45,056 nt of DNA from Roseateles toxinivorans (GTDB lineage: Bacteria > Pseudomonadota > Gammaproteobacteria > Burkholderiales > Burkholderiaceae_C). The stretch spans positions 1-45,056 of the forward strand of contig CAMDHE010000023.1 in the NCBI GenBank assembly GCA_945898095.1. Reading direction: 5' to 3'. Below the pieces are notes generated by a model, which saw nothing but the letters and a program-made list of their open reading frames with translations, had not been told where the DNA came from and made no database searches. Made by a program: the position numbers and the translations under genes. Below are positions 38,338-45,056 of this stretch, piece after piece (the stretch's first letter is position 1; the number at the start of each line of letters is the position of its first letter).

Positions 38338-39291
38338 TCAACCGACCTTCGGCGGCGCCTGATGGTCAAGATCGGGGCGGTGCCAGGGATCGACATGGGT
38401 CATCAGGTTCAGCACGCGGTGCCTTTGCATCACGCGATTCCTGGCTTCGACAGCGATGTCATGTCCGGCTTCGACGCTGATCGAGCCGTCGACTTCAATA
38501 TGCGCGTCGACGACGATCATGTCGCCCATCTTGCGGGTGCGCACATCGTGAACCCCGCTGACGCCAGGCGTCTCGTTCAGCGTGATGCGGATCGCATCGA
38601 CCTCCTGCTCGTCGACCGCCCGGTCCATCAGGTCATGCAGCGCATCCCAGCCAAAGCTCCAACCCATGCGACTGACCATGAAACCGACGATCAAGGCCGC
38701 GATCGGGTCGAGGATCGGGTAACCGGCCAGATTGCCAATGATGCCAATGCCGACGACCAGCGACGATGCCGCATCGGACCTTGCATGCCAGGCATTGGCC
38801 ACCAGCATGCTCGATTTGACCTGCTTGGCGACAGCCAGCATATAGCGGAACAGGGTTTCCTTGGCGATCAAGGCAGCACCGGCGGCCCAGAGTGCCATCA
38901 CATGGACCTGCTGGACCGAATCAGGCGTTTCCAGCTTTTTGAACGCCGACCAGAGCATGGCAATGCCGACTGCCAGCAGCAACAAGCCCAAGGCCAGCGA
39001 GGCGGCAGTCTCGAAACGATGGTGGCCATAGGGATGGTCGACATCGGCGTCTTTCTTGCTGTGATGGCCGGCGAACAGCACGACAAAATCTGCCACCAGA
39101 TCCGACAGTGAATGGATGCCGTCGGCGATCAGACCCTGTGACTTGGCGATAATCCCGACCGTGATCTGCATGACAGTCAGTAGCAGGTTCACGGCGACGC
39201 TGACCCAGGTGCTGCGCGCTGCCGCAGTCTGACGCTCGGCCGGGCTCTGGGTCGAATCTTCAGAATCTTCTTCAAGCGGCGTGAATCTCAT
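38338..39291 (-). CDS. cation diffusion facilitator (CDF) metal exporter
   Basis: 317 residues from the ATG at 39291. The six-segment CDF core has the metal site residues in GLIADGIHSLSDLVADFVVL and NAWHARSDAASSLVVGIGII, the HPYGHHRFETAASLALG loop, and a C-terminal cytoplasmic domain (VDAIRITLNETPGVSGVHDV, MIVVDAHIEVDGSISVEAGH). It exports divalent cations such as Zn, Fe, Co or Mn against protons; the metal is not assignable. It is divergent from the ccm operon, with ~190 bp between. Confidence 0.92.
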   Translation of the reverse strand: MRFTPLEEDSEDSTQSPAERQTAAARSTWVSVAVNLLLTVMQITVGIIAKSQGLIADGIHSLSDLVADFVVLFAGHHSKKDADVDHPYGHHRFETAASLALGLLLLAVGIAMLWSAFKKLETPDSVQQVHVMALWAAGAALIAKETLFRYMLAVAKQVKSSMLVANAWHARSDAASSLVVGIGIIGNLAGYPILDPIAALIVGFMVSRMGWSFGWDALHDLMDRAVDEQEVDAIRITLNETPGVSGVHDVRTRKMGDMIVVDAHIEVDGSISVEAGHDIAVEARNRVMQRHRVLNLMTHVDPWHRPDLDHQAPPKVG

Positions 39292-39480
39292 TGATTTCTT
39301 CCAGGATGTTGCGGGCGCCGGCGGTTCAGTCAACGCGGAGTATGCAACGGGGCGGCCTGGTGAAGGCAATTCCTGCGCTTTGTTTGAGTTGACCCCGGGT
39401 CTTATTCTTTATCAAGAGACTAAACTGTGACCGGCTGCCGGATTGTCGGCAGATCAAGCTCGTCACTGATCCCTTTACCC

Positions 39481-40152
39481 ATGAGTCATCAAACCGCATC
39501 CGACCCACGCAGAGCAAGAACCGAGCAAGGTCCTAGGCCGGCCAGGTTCTTGCTGCAAGCGCGGCATCTGGCTTGCGCGCGTGGTGCCAAAACGGTTTGT
39601 TCGGGCCAGAACCTGACGCTGCAAGCCGGCGGCATCCTCTGGCTGCGCGGCCGCAATGGCAGCGGCAAGACCAGTCTGCTGCGCGTGTTGGCCGGCCTGG
39701 CCAGCCCTGAGGCTGGTGCCGTCGAACGCGCGCCTGCCTTGCGTACGCTCTTCATTGGCCATGCCAATGCCTTGAAGGAAGACCTCAGCGTGATGGAAAA
39801 TCTGCGCTTTCTGGCCATCCTCAACGGCCTGCCGGTCGCAATTGAGCGGCTGCAGGTCGCGCTGCGTTTCTGGGGGCTCTGGTCCAGACGCCATGCGCCG
39901 GCGCGCACCTTGTCGCAGGGCTTGCGCAGGCGGGTGGCCTTGTCCAGGCTGAGTCTGGCCGATGAAGTGCAGTTGTGGTTGCTCGACGAACCGCTCGACG
40001 CGCTCGATGATGAAGGGGTGGCCACGCTCTATGCCTTGCTCGGCCAGCAGCAGGCGCGCGGCGGTGCCGGACTGCTGACCAGCCATGTGCCGCTGCAGTC
40101 GGCCAGGCTGCAGTTGTTCGAGCATTGGCTGAGTCAGGCGCCGCAGGCATGA
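39481..40152 (+). CDS. ccmA: heme exporter ATP-binding protein CcmA
   Basis: 223 residues: ABC ATPase with Walker A RNGSGKTS, signature LSQGLRRRVALSRL, Walker B LWLLDEPLDALDD. This is the short form typical of CcmA. With CcmB and CcmC it releases holo-CcmE during cytochrome c maturation. The ATG at 39481 is preferred over an in-frame GTG at 39427. It is the first gene of the ccm operon and overlaps ccmB by 4 bp. Confidence 0.95.
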   Translation: MSHQTASDPRRARTEQGPRPARFLLQARHLACARGAKTVCSGQNLTLQAGGILWLRGRNGSGKTSLLRVLAGLASPEAGAVERAPALRTLFIGHANALKEDLSVMENLRFLAILNGLPVAIERLQVALRFWGLWSRRHAPARTLSQGLRRRVALSRLSLADEVQLWLLDEPLDALDDEGVATLYALLGQQQARGGAGLLTSHVPLQSARLQLFEHWLSQAPQA

Positions 40153-40844
40153 GCGAAGTCTTATCGTTGAGCCCGTCAGGATCGGTTTTCTACGCTGTCT
40201 TGCAACGCGACCTGCGTCTGGCGATGCGCCGGCGCGGCGAGGCGGCCTTGCCCCTGGCGTTCTTCCTTGTCAGCACCGCACTTTATCCGCTCGGTGTCGG
40301 CCCTGAACCGCATACCTTGCGCTTGATCGCTGGTGGGGTGCTCTGGGTTTCGGCATTGCTGGCGTCGCTGTTGTCGCTGCAGACGCTGTTCGCCGCCGAC
40401 CATGCCGACGGTACGCTGGAGCAAATGCTGCTGAGCCAGGAGCCGCTCTGGCGGGTCGGTCTGGCCAAGGTCTGTGTGCATTGGCTGCTCAGCGGTTTGC
40501 CACTGGTGCTGCTGTCGCCGTTGCTGGGTCTGCTATACCAACTTGACGGCGAAGCCTTGTGGATGCTGCCGCTGGGCTTGCTGCTGGGCACGCCGGTGCT
40601 GAGCCTGATCGGCGCGGTAGGCGCAGCGCTGACGCTGGGGCTGCGCAGTGCTGGCAGTTTGATTCTGTTGCTGGTCCTGCCGCTGTGCATTCCGGTGTTG
40701 ATCTTCGGCGCGGGTGCGGTGCAGGCGGTTGACAGCGGTATATCGGCCAGCGGGCATTTGTCGCTGCTGGCAGCAATCTTGATTGTGACCCTGATGGGCG
40801 CGCCGGTCGCAATGGCGATGGCGCTGCGCATCTCGATGGAGTGA
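40149..40844 (+). CDS. ccmB: heme exporter protein CcmB
   Basis: 231 residues, six hydrophobic segments. Motifs are VLQRDLRLAMRRRGEAALPL, FLVSTALYPLGVGPEP, LLSLQTLFAADHADGTLEQM and LAKVCVHWLLSGLPLVLLSP, characteristic of CcmB. It is the membrane subunit of the CcmAB complex. The ATG at 40149 overlaps the ccmA stop; ccmC follows after 3 bp. Confidence 0.95.
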   Translation: MSEVLSLSPSGSVFYAVLQRDLRLAMRRRGEAALPLAFFLVSTALYPLGVGPEPHTLRLIAGGVLWVSALLASLLSLQTLFAADHADGTLEQMLLSQEPLWRVGLAKVCVHWLLSGLPLVLLSPLLGLLYQLDGEALWMLPLGLLLGTPVLSLIGAVGAALTLGLRSAGSLILLLVLPLCIPVLIFGAGAVQAVDSGISASGHLSLLAAILIVTLMGAPVAMAMALRISME

Positions 40845-40847
40845 ACT

Positions 40848-41612
40848 ATGCATAGCGAGGTCGCCAACTGGCGAATTTTCAGCCTGTCTGCCCCGGCGCG
40901 GTTCTACCGGGTCACGGCCTGGCTGCATCCATGGCTCTGGGCGTTCTGCCTTGTCTTGACCTTCATGGGCTTGTGGATGGGCTTTTTCGTGGCGCCGACC
41001 GACGCGACCCAGGGCGAGGCTTACCGCATCATCTTCATCCATGTGCCTGCGGCCTGGATGTCGATGTTGTTATATCTGGCGATGGCTTTCTGGGCCGTGC
41101 TGGGCTGGGCCTGGAAGGTGCGGATGGCCTCGATGCTGGCGCGCGCGATCGCGCCCACCGGTGCCATCTTCACCCTGCTGGCGCTTTGGACCGGCGCCTG
41201 CTGGGGCAAGCCGACCTGGGGTGCCTGGTGGGTCTGGGATGCGCGGCTGACCTCGGAACTGATCCTGCTGTTCCTCTATATGGGCTATATGGGTCTGGTT
41301 GCCAGCATTGACGATGTGCGCCGGGCTGACCATGCCGGCGCGCTGCTGGCGCTGGTCGGTGTGATCAATGTGCCGGTGATCTATTTTTCGGTGCGCTGGT
41401 GGAATACCTTGCACCAGGGTGCGAGCATCAGCATGACGGCTGCGCCAAAGATGGCCAGCACCATGCTGACCGCGATGCTGTTGATGACATTTGCGTTCTG
41501 GGCCTATGCCTTCGCCGTGGTTTTCATGCGCGCAAGGGCAATCGCCATCGAACGCGAGTCCGACCATGATTGGGTCATGGCCTTGACCTTGAACCAGCAG
41601 AACTCCAAATGA
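40848..41612 (+). CDS. ccmC: heme exporter protein CcmC
   Basis: 254 residues. The tryptophan-rich WWD motif is present (KPTWGAWWVWDARLTSELIL), flanked by periplasmic histidines in IIFIHVPAAWMSMLLY and WWNTLHQGASIS that hold heme. CcmC loads heme onto CcmE at the periplasmic face. It overlaps ccmD by 4 bp. Confidence 0.96.
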   Translation: MHSEVANWRIFSLSAPARFYRVTAWLHPWLWAFCLVLTFMGLWMGFFVAPTDATQGEAYRIIFIHVPAAWMSMLLYLAMAFWAVLGWAWKVRMASMLARAIAPTGAIFTLLALWTGACWGKPTWGAWWVWDARLTSELILLFLYMGYMGLVASIDDVRRADHAGALLALVGVINVPVIYFSVRWWNTLHQGASISMTAAPKMASTMLTAMLLMTFAFWAYAFAVVFMRARAIAIERESDHDWVMALTLNQQNSK

Positions 41613-41779
41613 ATTACGACAATCTGCATGATTTGTGGGAATTGGGCGGCTATGGCCGCTATGTCTGGCCCGCTTACGGCTTGACCGCCTTGTTGATGAT
41701 CGCCGAACCCTGGTTGGCAGCCCGGCGTTTGGCACGTGCGCTGTCCCGGGCAAAGCAACAAACTGATGAAGAGGATTGA
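41609..41779 (+). CDS. ccmD: heme exporter protein CcmD
   Basis: 56 residues with one membrane segment (YVWPAYGLTALLMIAEPWLA), preceded by a conserved GGYGRYVW stretch and followed by basic residues. CcmD stabilises the CcmABC–CcmE complex. The ATG at 41609 overlaps ccmC; ccmE begins 3 bp after its stop. Confidence 0.92.
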   Translation: MNYDNLHDLWELGGYGRYVWPAYGLTALLMIAEPWLAARRLARALSRAKQQTDEED

Positions 41780-41782
41780 GAG

Positions 41783-42238
41783 ATGAAACCGAGAAACAAG
41801 CGCTTGCTTTTCGCCGCCGTGGTTCTGGCCGGGCTCGGCGCTGCGACGCTGCTGGTCATGAATGCCTTCGAGAGCAATCTGGTGTTTTTCTTCACGCCGA
41901 CCCAGGTCCAGGCCGGCGAAACGCCGGGTAGCCGGGTGTTTCGAGTCGGGGGCCTGGTCGAGGCCGGCAGCGTCAAGCGCGACGGGATTGCGGTGCAGTT
42001 CAAGGTCACCGACACCGTGCATTCGATGCCTGTCAATTTTGAAGGCCCGCTGCCCGATCTGTTCAAGGAGGGCAAGGGCGTGGTGGCGCAAGGCCGCATG
42101 GTCGACGGCGTCTTCAAGGCGCAGGAAGTGCTGGCCAAGCATGACGAAAACTATATGCCGCCGGAGGCCGCCGAGGCGCTCAAACGCGCTCAAAGCGGGG
42201 GCTCGATGCCCGCGTCTACAACAGGAGGTAAACAATGA
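41783..42238 (+). CDS. ccmE: cytochrome c maturation heme chaperone CcmE
   Basis: 151 residues: an N-terminal anchor ([20 protein letters not shown]) and an OB-fold with [34 protein letters not shown] and [14 protein letters not shown]. The His of KHDENY binds heme covalently (the HxxxY form). It carries heme from CcmC to CcmF/H. Its stop overlaps the ccmF start by 4 bp. Confidence 0.96.
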   Translation: MKPRNKRLLFAAVVLAGLGAATLLVMNAFESNLVFFFTPTQVQAGETPGSRVFRVGGLVEAGSVKRDGIAVQFKVTDTVHSMPVNFEGPLPDLFKEGKGVVAQGRMVDGVFKAQEVLAKHDENYMPPEAAEALKRAQSGGSMPASTTGGKQ

Positions 42239-44235
42239 TCGCGGAAATCGGCCACCTGGCCTTGTGGGTCGCGCTTGCTTTAGGCTTGGTGCAGGGCGTG
42301 CTACCGCTGCTCGGACTGGCCAGGCAGCGCCAGGACTGGACGGCCTTGTCGCGACCCCTGGCCTTGGCCATGACCTTGCTGGTGCTGCTGTCTTATGCCT
42401 GCCTGACCGCCAGCTTTGTGCAGCATGATTTTTCGGTACTGTACGTTGCCAATCATTCGAATACCGCCTTGCCGCTGCCATACCGCATCGCCGGCGTCTG
42501 GGGTGGTCATGAGGGCTCGCTGCTGCTTTGGTTGATGATGCTGCAAGTCTGGACAATTGCGGTCTCGAACTTCAGCCGCCATCTGCCCGATGCGATGGTG
42601 GTGCGGCTGCTGTCGGTGATGGCATGGATCGGCGTTGGTTTTTTGCTGTTCACGCTGGCAACATCGAATCCGTTCGACCGGCAATGGCCGATCCCACTGA
42701 ACGGGCGCGACCTCAACCCTTTGCTGCAGGATCCCGGCATGGTGATCCATCCGCCGATGCTCTATATGGGCTACGTCGGCTTTTCGGTGGCCTTTGCCTT
42801 TGCCATCGCGGCGCTGCTCGGCGGCGAGTTCGACGCCAAATGGGCGCGCTGGACAAGGCCCTGGACTTCGGCCGCCTGGGTCTTCTTGACCATCGGCATC
42901 GCGCTGGGCAGTTCCTGGGCCTATTACGAACTCGGTTGGGGCGGCTGGTGGTTCTGGGATCCGGTTGAAAACGCATCCTTTCTGCCCTGGCTGGTCGGCA
43001 CGGCGCTGATCCACTCACTGGCGGTGACTGAAAAGCGCGGCGCTTTCAAGTCCTGGACCTTGCTGCTCGCGATCATGGCGTTTTCGCTCTCGCTGCTGGG
43101 AACCTTCCTGGTGCGCTCGGGCGTCCTGTCCTCAGTCCACGCTTTTGCCACCGATCCGCAGCGCGGCCTTTTCATCCTCGCCTTCCTCGGCGTCGTGGTC
43201 GGCGGAGCGCTGGTCCTTTATGCCTGGCGGGCACCCCGCATCGGCTTGGGCGGACGCTTTGCAATCCTGTCGCGCGAGACCATGCTGCTGCTGAACAATG
43301 TGCTGCTGCTGGTGGCGATGGCGTCGGTGCTGCTGGGCACGCTCTACCCGCTGGTGCTCGATGCGATGGGGCTCGAGAAGATTTCGGTCGGAGCGCCTTA
43401 TTTCGAAGCGGTGTTCGCGCCCTTGATGGCGCCGCTGCTGTTCCTGATGGGTGTCGGTCCGCTGACCCGCTGGAAGAAAGCCGAGTTGCTACCCTTGATG
43501 TTGCGCCTGCGCTGGGCCATGGCCTGCGCCTTGATCGCGGCGCTGCTGAGCGCCTGGTTGGCCGGGCGCTTCAGCTTCCAGGCCTGCTTGGGCTTCGCTG
43601 CAGCCTACTGGATCACCTTGTCGCTCCTGACCGAGCTGTGGCCGGCCGGCAAGGGCCCGGCAGCCTGGCGCGAAGCGCTGCTGCGCCTGCGCCAACTGCC
43701 GCGCGCCAGCGTCGGCATGATGCTGGCCCATCTGGGCGTGGCGGTGTTCATCATCGGGGTCGTGATGGTGAAGAACTATGACCTCGAGCGCGATGTGCGC
43801 GTCAAGCCTGGCGACATCACGACACTGGGTTCTTACCAGTTCCGTTTCATCGGCGTCACCGATGTGCAAGGCCCCAACTATGCGGCGGCGCAGGGCCTGG
43901 TCGAGGTCAGCAAGGGCGGCCAGATCGTCGCGACCTTGCGCCCCGAAAAGCGCATTTACAAGGTGCAGCAGAACCCGATGACCGAGGCTGCGATCGATAC
44001 CGGCCTGACCCGCGACCTCTATGTCGCGCTGGGCGAAGAGATGGATGACGGCGGCTGGACCCTGCGCGTCTATGTCAAACCCTTCATAGACTGGATCTGG
44101 GGCGGCTGCCTCTTGATGGCCATCGGTGGCGGGCTGGCGGCGAGTGACAAGCGCTACCGGCGGGGCAAAGCCGAAACAGCGGCTGCGCTGGCACCCATCA
44201 CGCTGAAGGCACAGGCGCAGGTACAGACGCGATGA
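42235..44235 (+). CDS. ccmF: cytochrome c-type biogenesis protein CcmF
   Basis: 666 residues, about 14 membrane segments. It has the WWD motif [20 protein letters not shown] and heme-binding His candidates in [27 protein letters not shown] and [16 protein letters not shown]. It is a core part of the heme lyase that joins heme to apocytochrome c. The start overlaps ccmE and the stop overlaps ccmG. Confidence 0.97.
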   Translation: MIAEIGHLALWVALALGLVQGVLPLLGLARQRQDWTALSRPLALAMTLLVLLSYACLTASFVQHDFSVLYVANHSNTALPLPYRIAGVWGGHEGSLLLWLMMLQVWTIAVSNFSRHLPDAMVVRLLSVMAWIGVGFLLFTLATSNPFDRQWPIPLNGRDLNPLLQDPGMVIHPPMLYMGYVGFSVAFAFAIAALLGGEFDAKWARWTRPWTSAAWVFLTIGIALGSSWAYYELGWGGWWFWDPVENASFLPWLVGTALIHSLAVTEKRGAFKSWTLLLAIMAFSLSLLGTFLVRSGVLSSVHAFATDPQRGLFILAFLGVVVGGALVLYAWRAPRIGLGGRFAILSRETMLLLNNVLLLVAMASVLLGTLYPLVLDAMGLEKISVGAPYFEAVFAPLMAPLLFLMGVGPLTRWKKAELLPLMLRLRWAMACALIAALLSAWLAGRFSFQACLGFAAAYWITLSLLTELWPAGKGPAAWREALLRLRQLPRASVGMMLAHLGVAVFIIGVVMVKNYDLERDVRVKPGDITTLGSYQFRFIGVTDVQGPNYAAAQGLVEVSKGGQIVATLRPEKRIYKVQQNPMTEAAIDTGLTRDLYVALGEEMDDGGWTLRVYVKPFIDWIWGGCLLMAIGGGLAASDKRYRRGKAETAAALAPITLKAQAQVQTR

Positions 44236-44762
44236 AACATTGGAAGCTGCTGCTGCCGCTGGCGATTTTCCTGATTCTGGTGATTGTGCTGGGACGGGGG
44301 CTGAGCCTGGATCCGCGTGAAGTGCCGAGCCCCTTGCTCGGCAAGATTGCCCCGCCGCTGACCCTACCCAGGCTCGACGACGCCGAACGCGAGTTCAAGC
44401 GCGAAGACCTGCTCGGCAAGGTCTGGATGCTCAATGTCTGGGCCAGTTGGTGCGTTGCCTGCCGCGAGGAACATCCGGAACTGCTGGCGCTGGCCAAGCG
44501 GGGCCTTTTGCCGATTTACGGCCTCAATTACAAGGACAAGCGCGCTGATGGCCTGGCCTGGCTGAACAACTTCGGCAACCCCTATCTGGCTTCGGCCTTC
44601 GACGCCAAGGGGCGCGCCGGTATCGATTGGGGTGTCTACGGCGTGCCGGAAACTTTCATCATCGACCAGCAGGGCATCGTGCGGCTCAAACATATCGGGC
44701 CGCTGACCGCCGAGGTCATCAAGGCGAAGGTCGAACCGCTGCTCAAGCAATTGCAGAACTGA
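44232..44762 (+). CDS. ccmG: thiol:disulfide interchange protein CcmG/DsbE
   Basis: 176 residues: N-terminal anchor (LLLPLAIFLILVIVLGRG) and a thioredoxin fold with active site WASWCVACREEHPEL and the cis-Pro loop GVYGVPETFIID. It reduces the CxxCH cysteines of apocytochromes c in the periplasm. ccmH starts 1 bp after its stop. Confidence 0.95.
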   Translation: MKHWKLLLPLAIFLILVIVLGRGLSLDPREVPSPLLGKIAPPLTLPRLDDAEREFKREDLLGKVWMLNVWASWCVACREEHPELLALAKRGLLPIYGLNYKDKRADGLAWLNNFGNPYLASAFDAKGRAGIDWGVYGVPETFIIDQQGIVRLKHIGPLTAEVIKAKVEPLLKQLQN

Positions 44763-44763
44763 A

Positions 44764-45056
44764 ATGAAACATTTATTCGGCTTGTTGATTTCGCTGTTTT
44801 TCATCGCTGCACCAGCGCTAGCCGGCGAGGCAGTTCCTACGGCCGCCGATCCGGTGCTGGAGGCGCGTGTGCAGGCCATCGCCAGCGAGTTGCGCTGCCT
44901 CGTCTGCCAGAACCAGACCATCGCTGATTCACATGCCGAACTGGCGGTCGACCTGCGCGACCAGGTGCGCGAGATGGTCAAGCGCGGCGATAGCCAGGAG
45001 CAGATCGTTGCCTATATGACCGCTCGCTATGGCGATTTCGTGCTCTACCGCCCGCC
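44764..45056 (+). CDS. ccmH: cytochrome c-type biogenesis protein CcmH (partial)
   Basis: 97 codons before the window ends. The signal peptide is KHLFGLLISLFFIAAPALAG. The domain has the redox motif LRCLVCQNQTIADSHAELAV and the C-terminal helix region (LRDQVREMVKRGDSQEQIVA, YMTARYGDFVLYRPP). It works with CcmF and CcmG in heme ligation. The C-terminal membrane anchor lies beyond the window. Confidence 0.95.
   Translation, partial: MKHLFGLLISLFFIAAPALAGEAVPTAADPVLEARVQAIASELRCLVCQNQTIADSHAELAVDLRDQVREMVKRGDSQEQIVAYMTARYGDFVLYRP

Noticed and set aside
39385-39430. Sigma-70 promoter for the ccm operon (TTGACC … TATTCT)
   Set aside because: Spacing between the candidate boxes does not fit, so no promoter is called.

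Overview
The window looks like a chromosomal segment of a betaproteobacterium, most likely order Burkholderiales. The grounds are the gene order murJ–SirB1-like–PerM-like–hda–HAD–pcnB–folK, the order rpsP–rimM–trmD–rplS–NUDIX–CobD/CbiB-like, a ccmABCDEFG(H) cytochrome c maturation operon, and high GC. This placement is inferred from gene order and protein style, not from a database search.

Layout. 1–1.8 kb: the end of an alpha/beta hydrolase, a PAP2 phosphatase and a small secreted Ala/Pro-rich protein. 1.85–6.1 kb: a minus-strand operon for an SsuABC/TauABC-type ABC importer (binding protein, ATPase, two permeases) ending in an isocitrate-lyase/PEP-mutase-family enzyme. 6.1–6.95 kb: a gene-poor stretch with 23-bp and 21-bp tandem arrays, dispersed repeats and a CaiB/BaiF CoA-transferase relic. 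6.95–7.6 kb: a PaiB-like gene.

7.6–20.3 kb is an accessory island and the most interesting part of the window. Its core is a diversity-generating retroelement (DGR) on the minus strand: reverse transcriptase (9982–11073), Avd-type accessory protein (11082–11582), template repeat TR (9827–9945) and variable repeat VR1 (11627–11745). VR1 is the 3' end of a secreted fusion of a caspase-like (C14) protease and an FGE-sulfatase/C-type-lectin-like domain. TR and VR1 differ at 16 of 119 positions. All 16 are adenines of the TR in the coding sense, the signature of adenine-specific mutagenic retrohoming. The target gene is the fifth of a tightly spaced series: caspase-like protein with EF-hand and DUF4384-like domain, OmpA-family protein, small secreted protein, caspase-like protein with degenerate LytM-like domain and coiled coil, diversified caspase–FGE target, Avd, RT, TR. 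All carry export signals except Avd and RT. I infer an envelope-associated, caspase-based recognition system whose binding face is hypermutated. A second, 5'-truncated target fragment carrying VR2 (19884–20002) lies at the far end of the island.

The island is edged by toxin–antitoxin genes: an orphan AbrB-like antitoxin, ParD-like/RelE, ParD/ParE and an orphan BrnA-like antitoxin on the left, and AbrB/PIN on the right. The left AbrB copy is a duplicate of the right one, cut off where the ParD-like/RelE module begins. Three copies of a roughly 45-bp repeat mark these edges.

20.4–32.7 kb is core genome: lipid II flippase, DnaA regulation, RNA 3' processing, folate synthesis, ribosomal proteins with rRNA/tRNA processing, and CoA pyrophosphatase. 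32.7–39.3 kb holds mostly minus-strand genes (Tim44-like, SDR, DUF938, RluA-type pseudouridine synthase, orphan peptide-binding protein, CDF metal exporter) plus a small PsiF-like gene and a receiver-less response-regulator relic. 39.5–45.06 kb is the ccm operon, cut off by the window end inside ccmH. I saw no rRNA, tRNA or CRISPR array and no intact insertion sequence.
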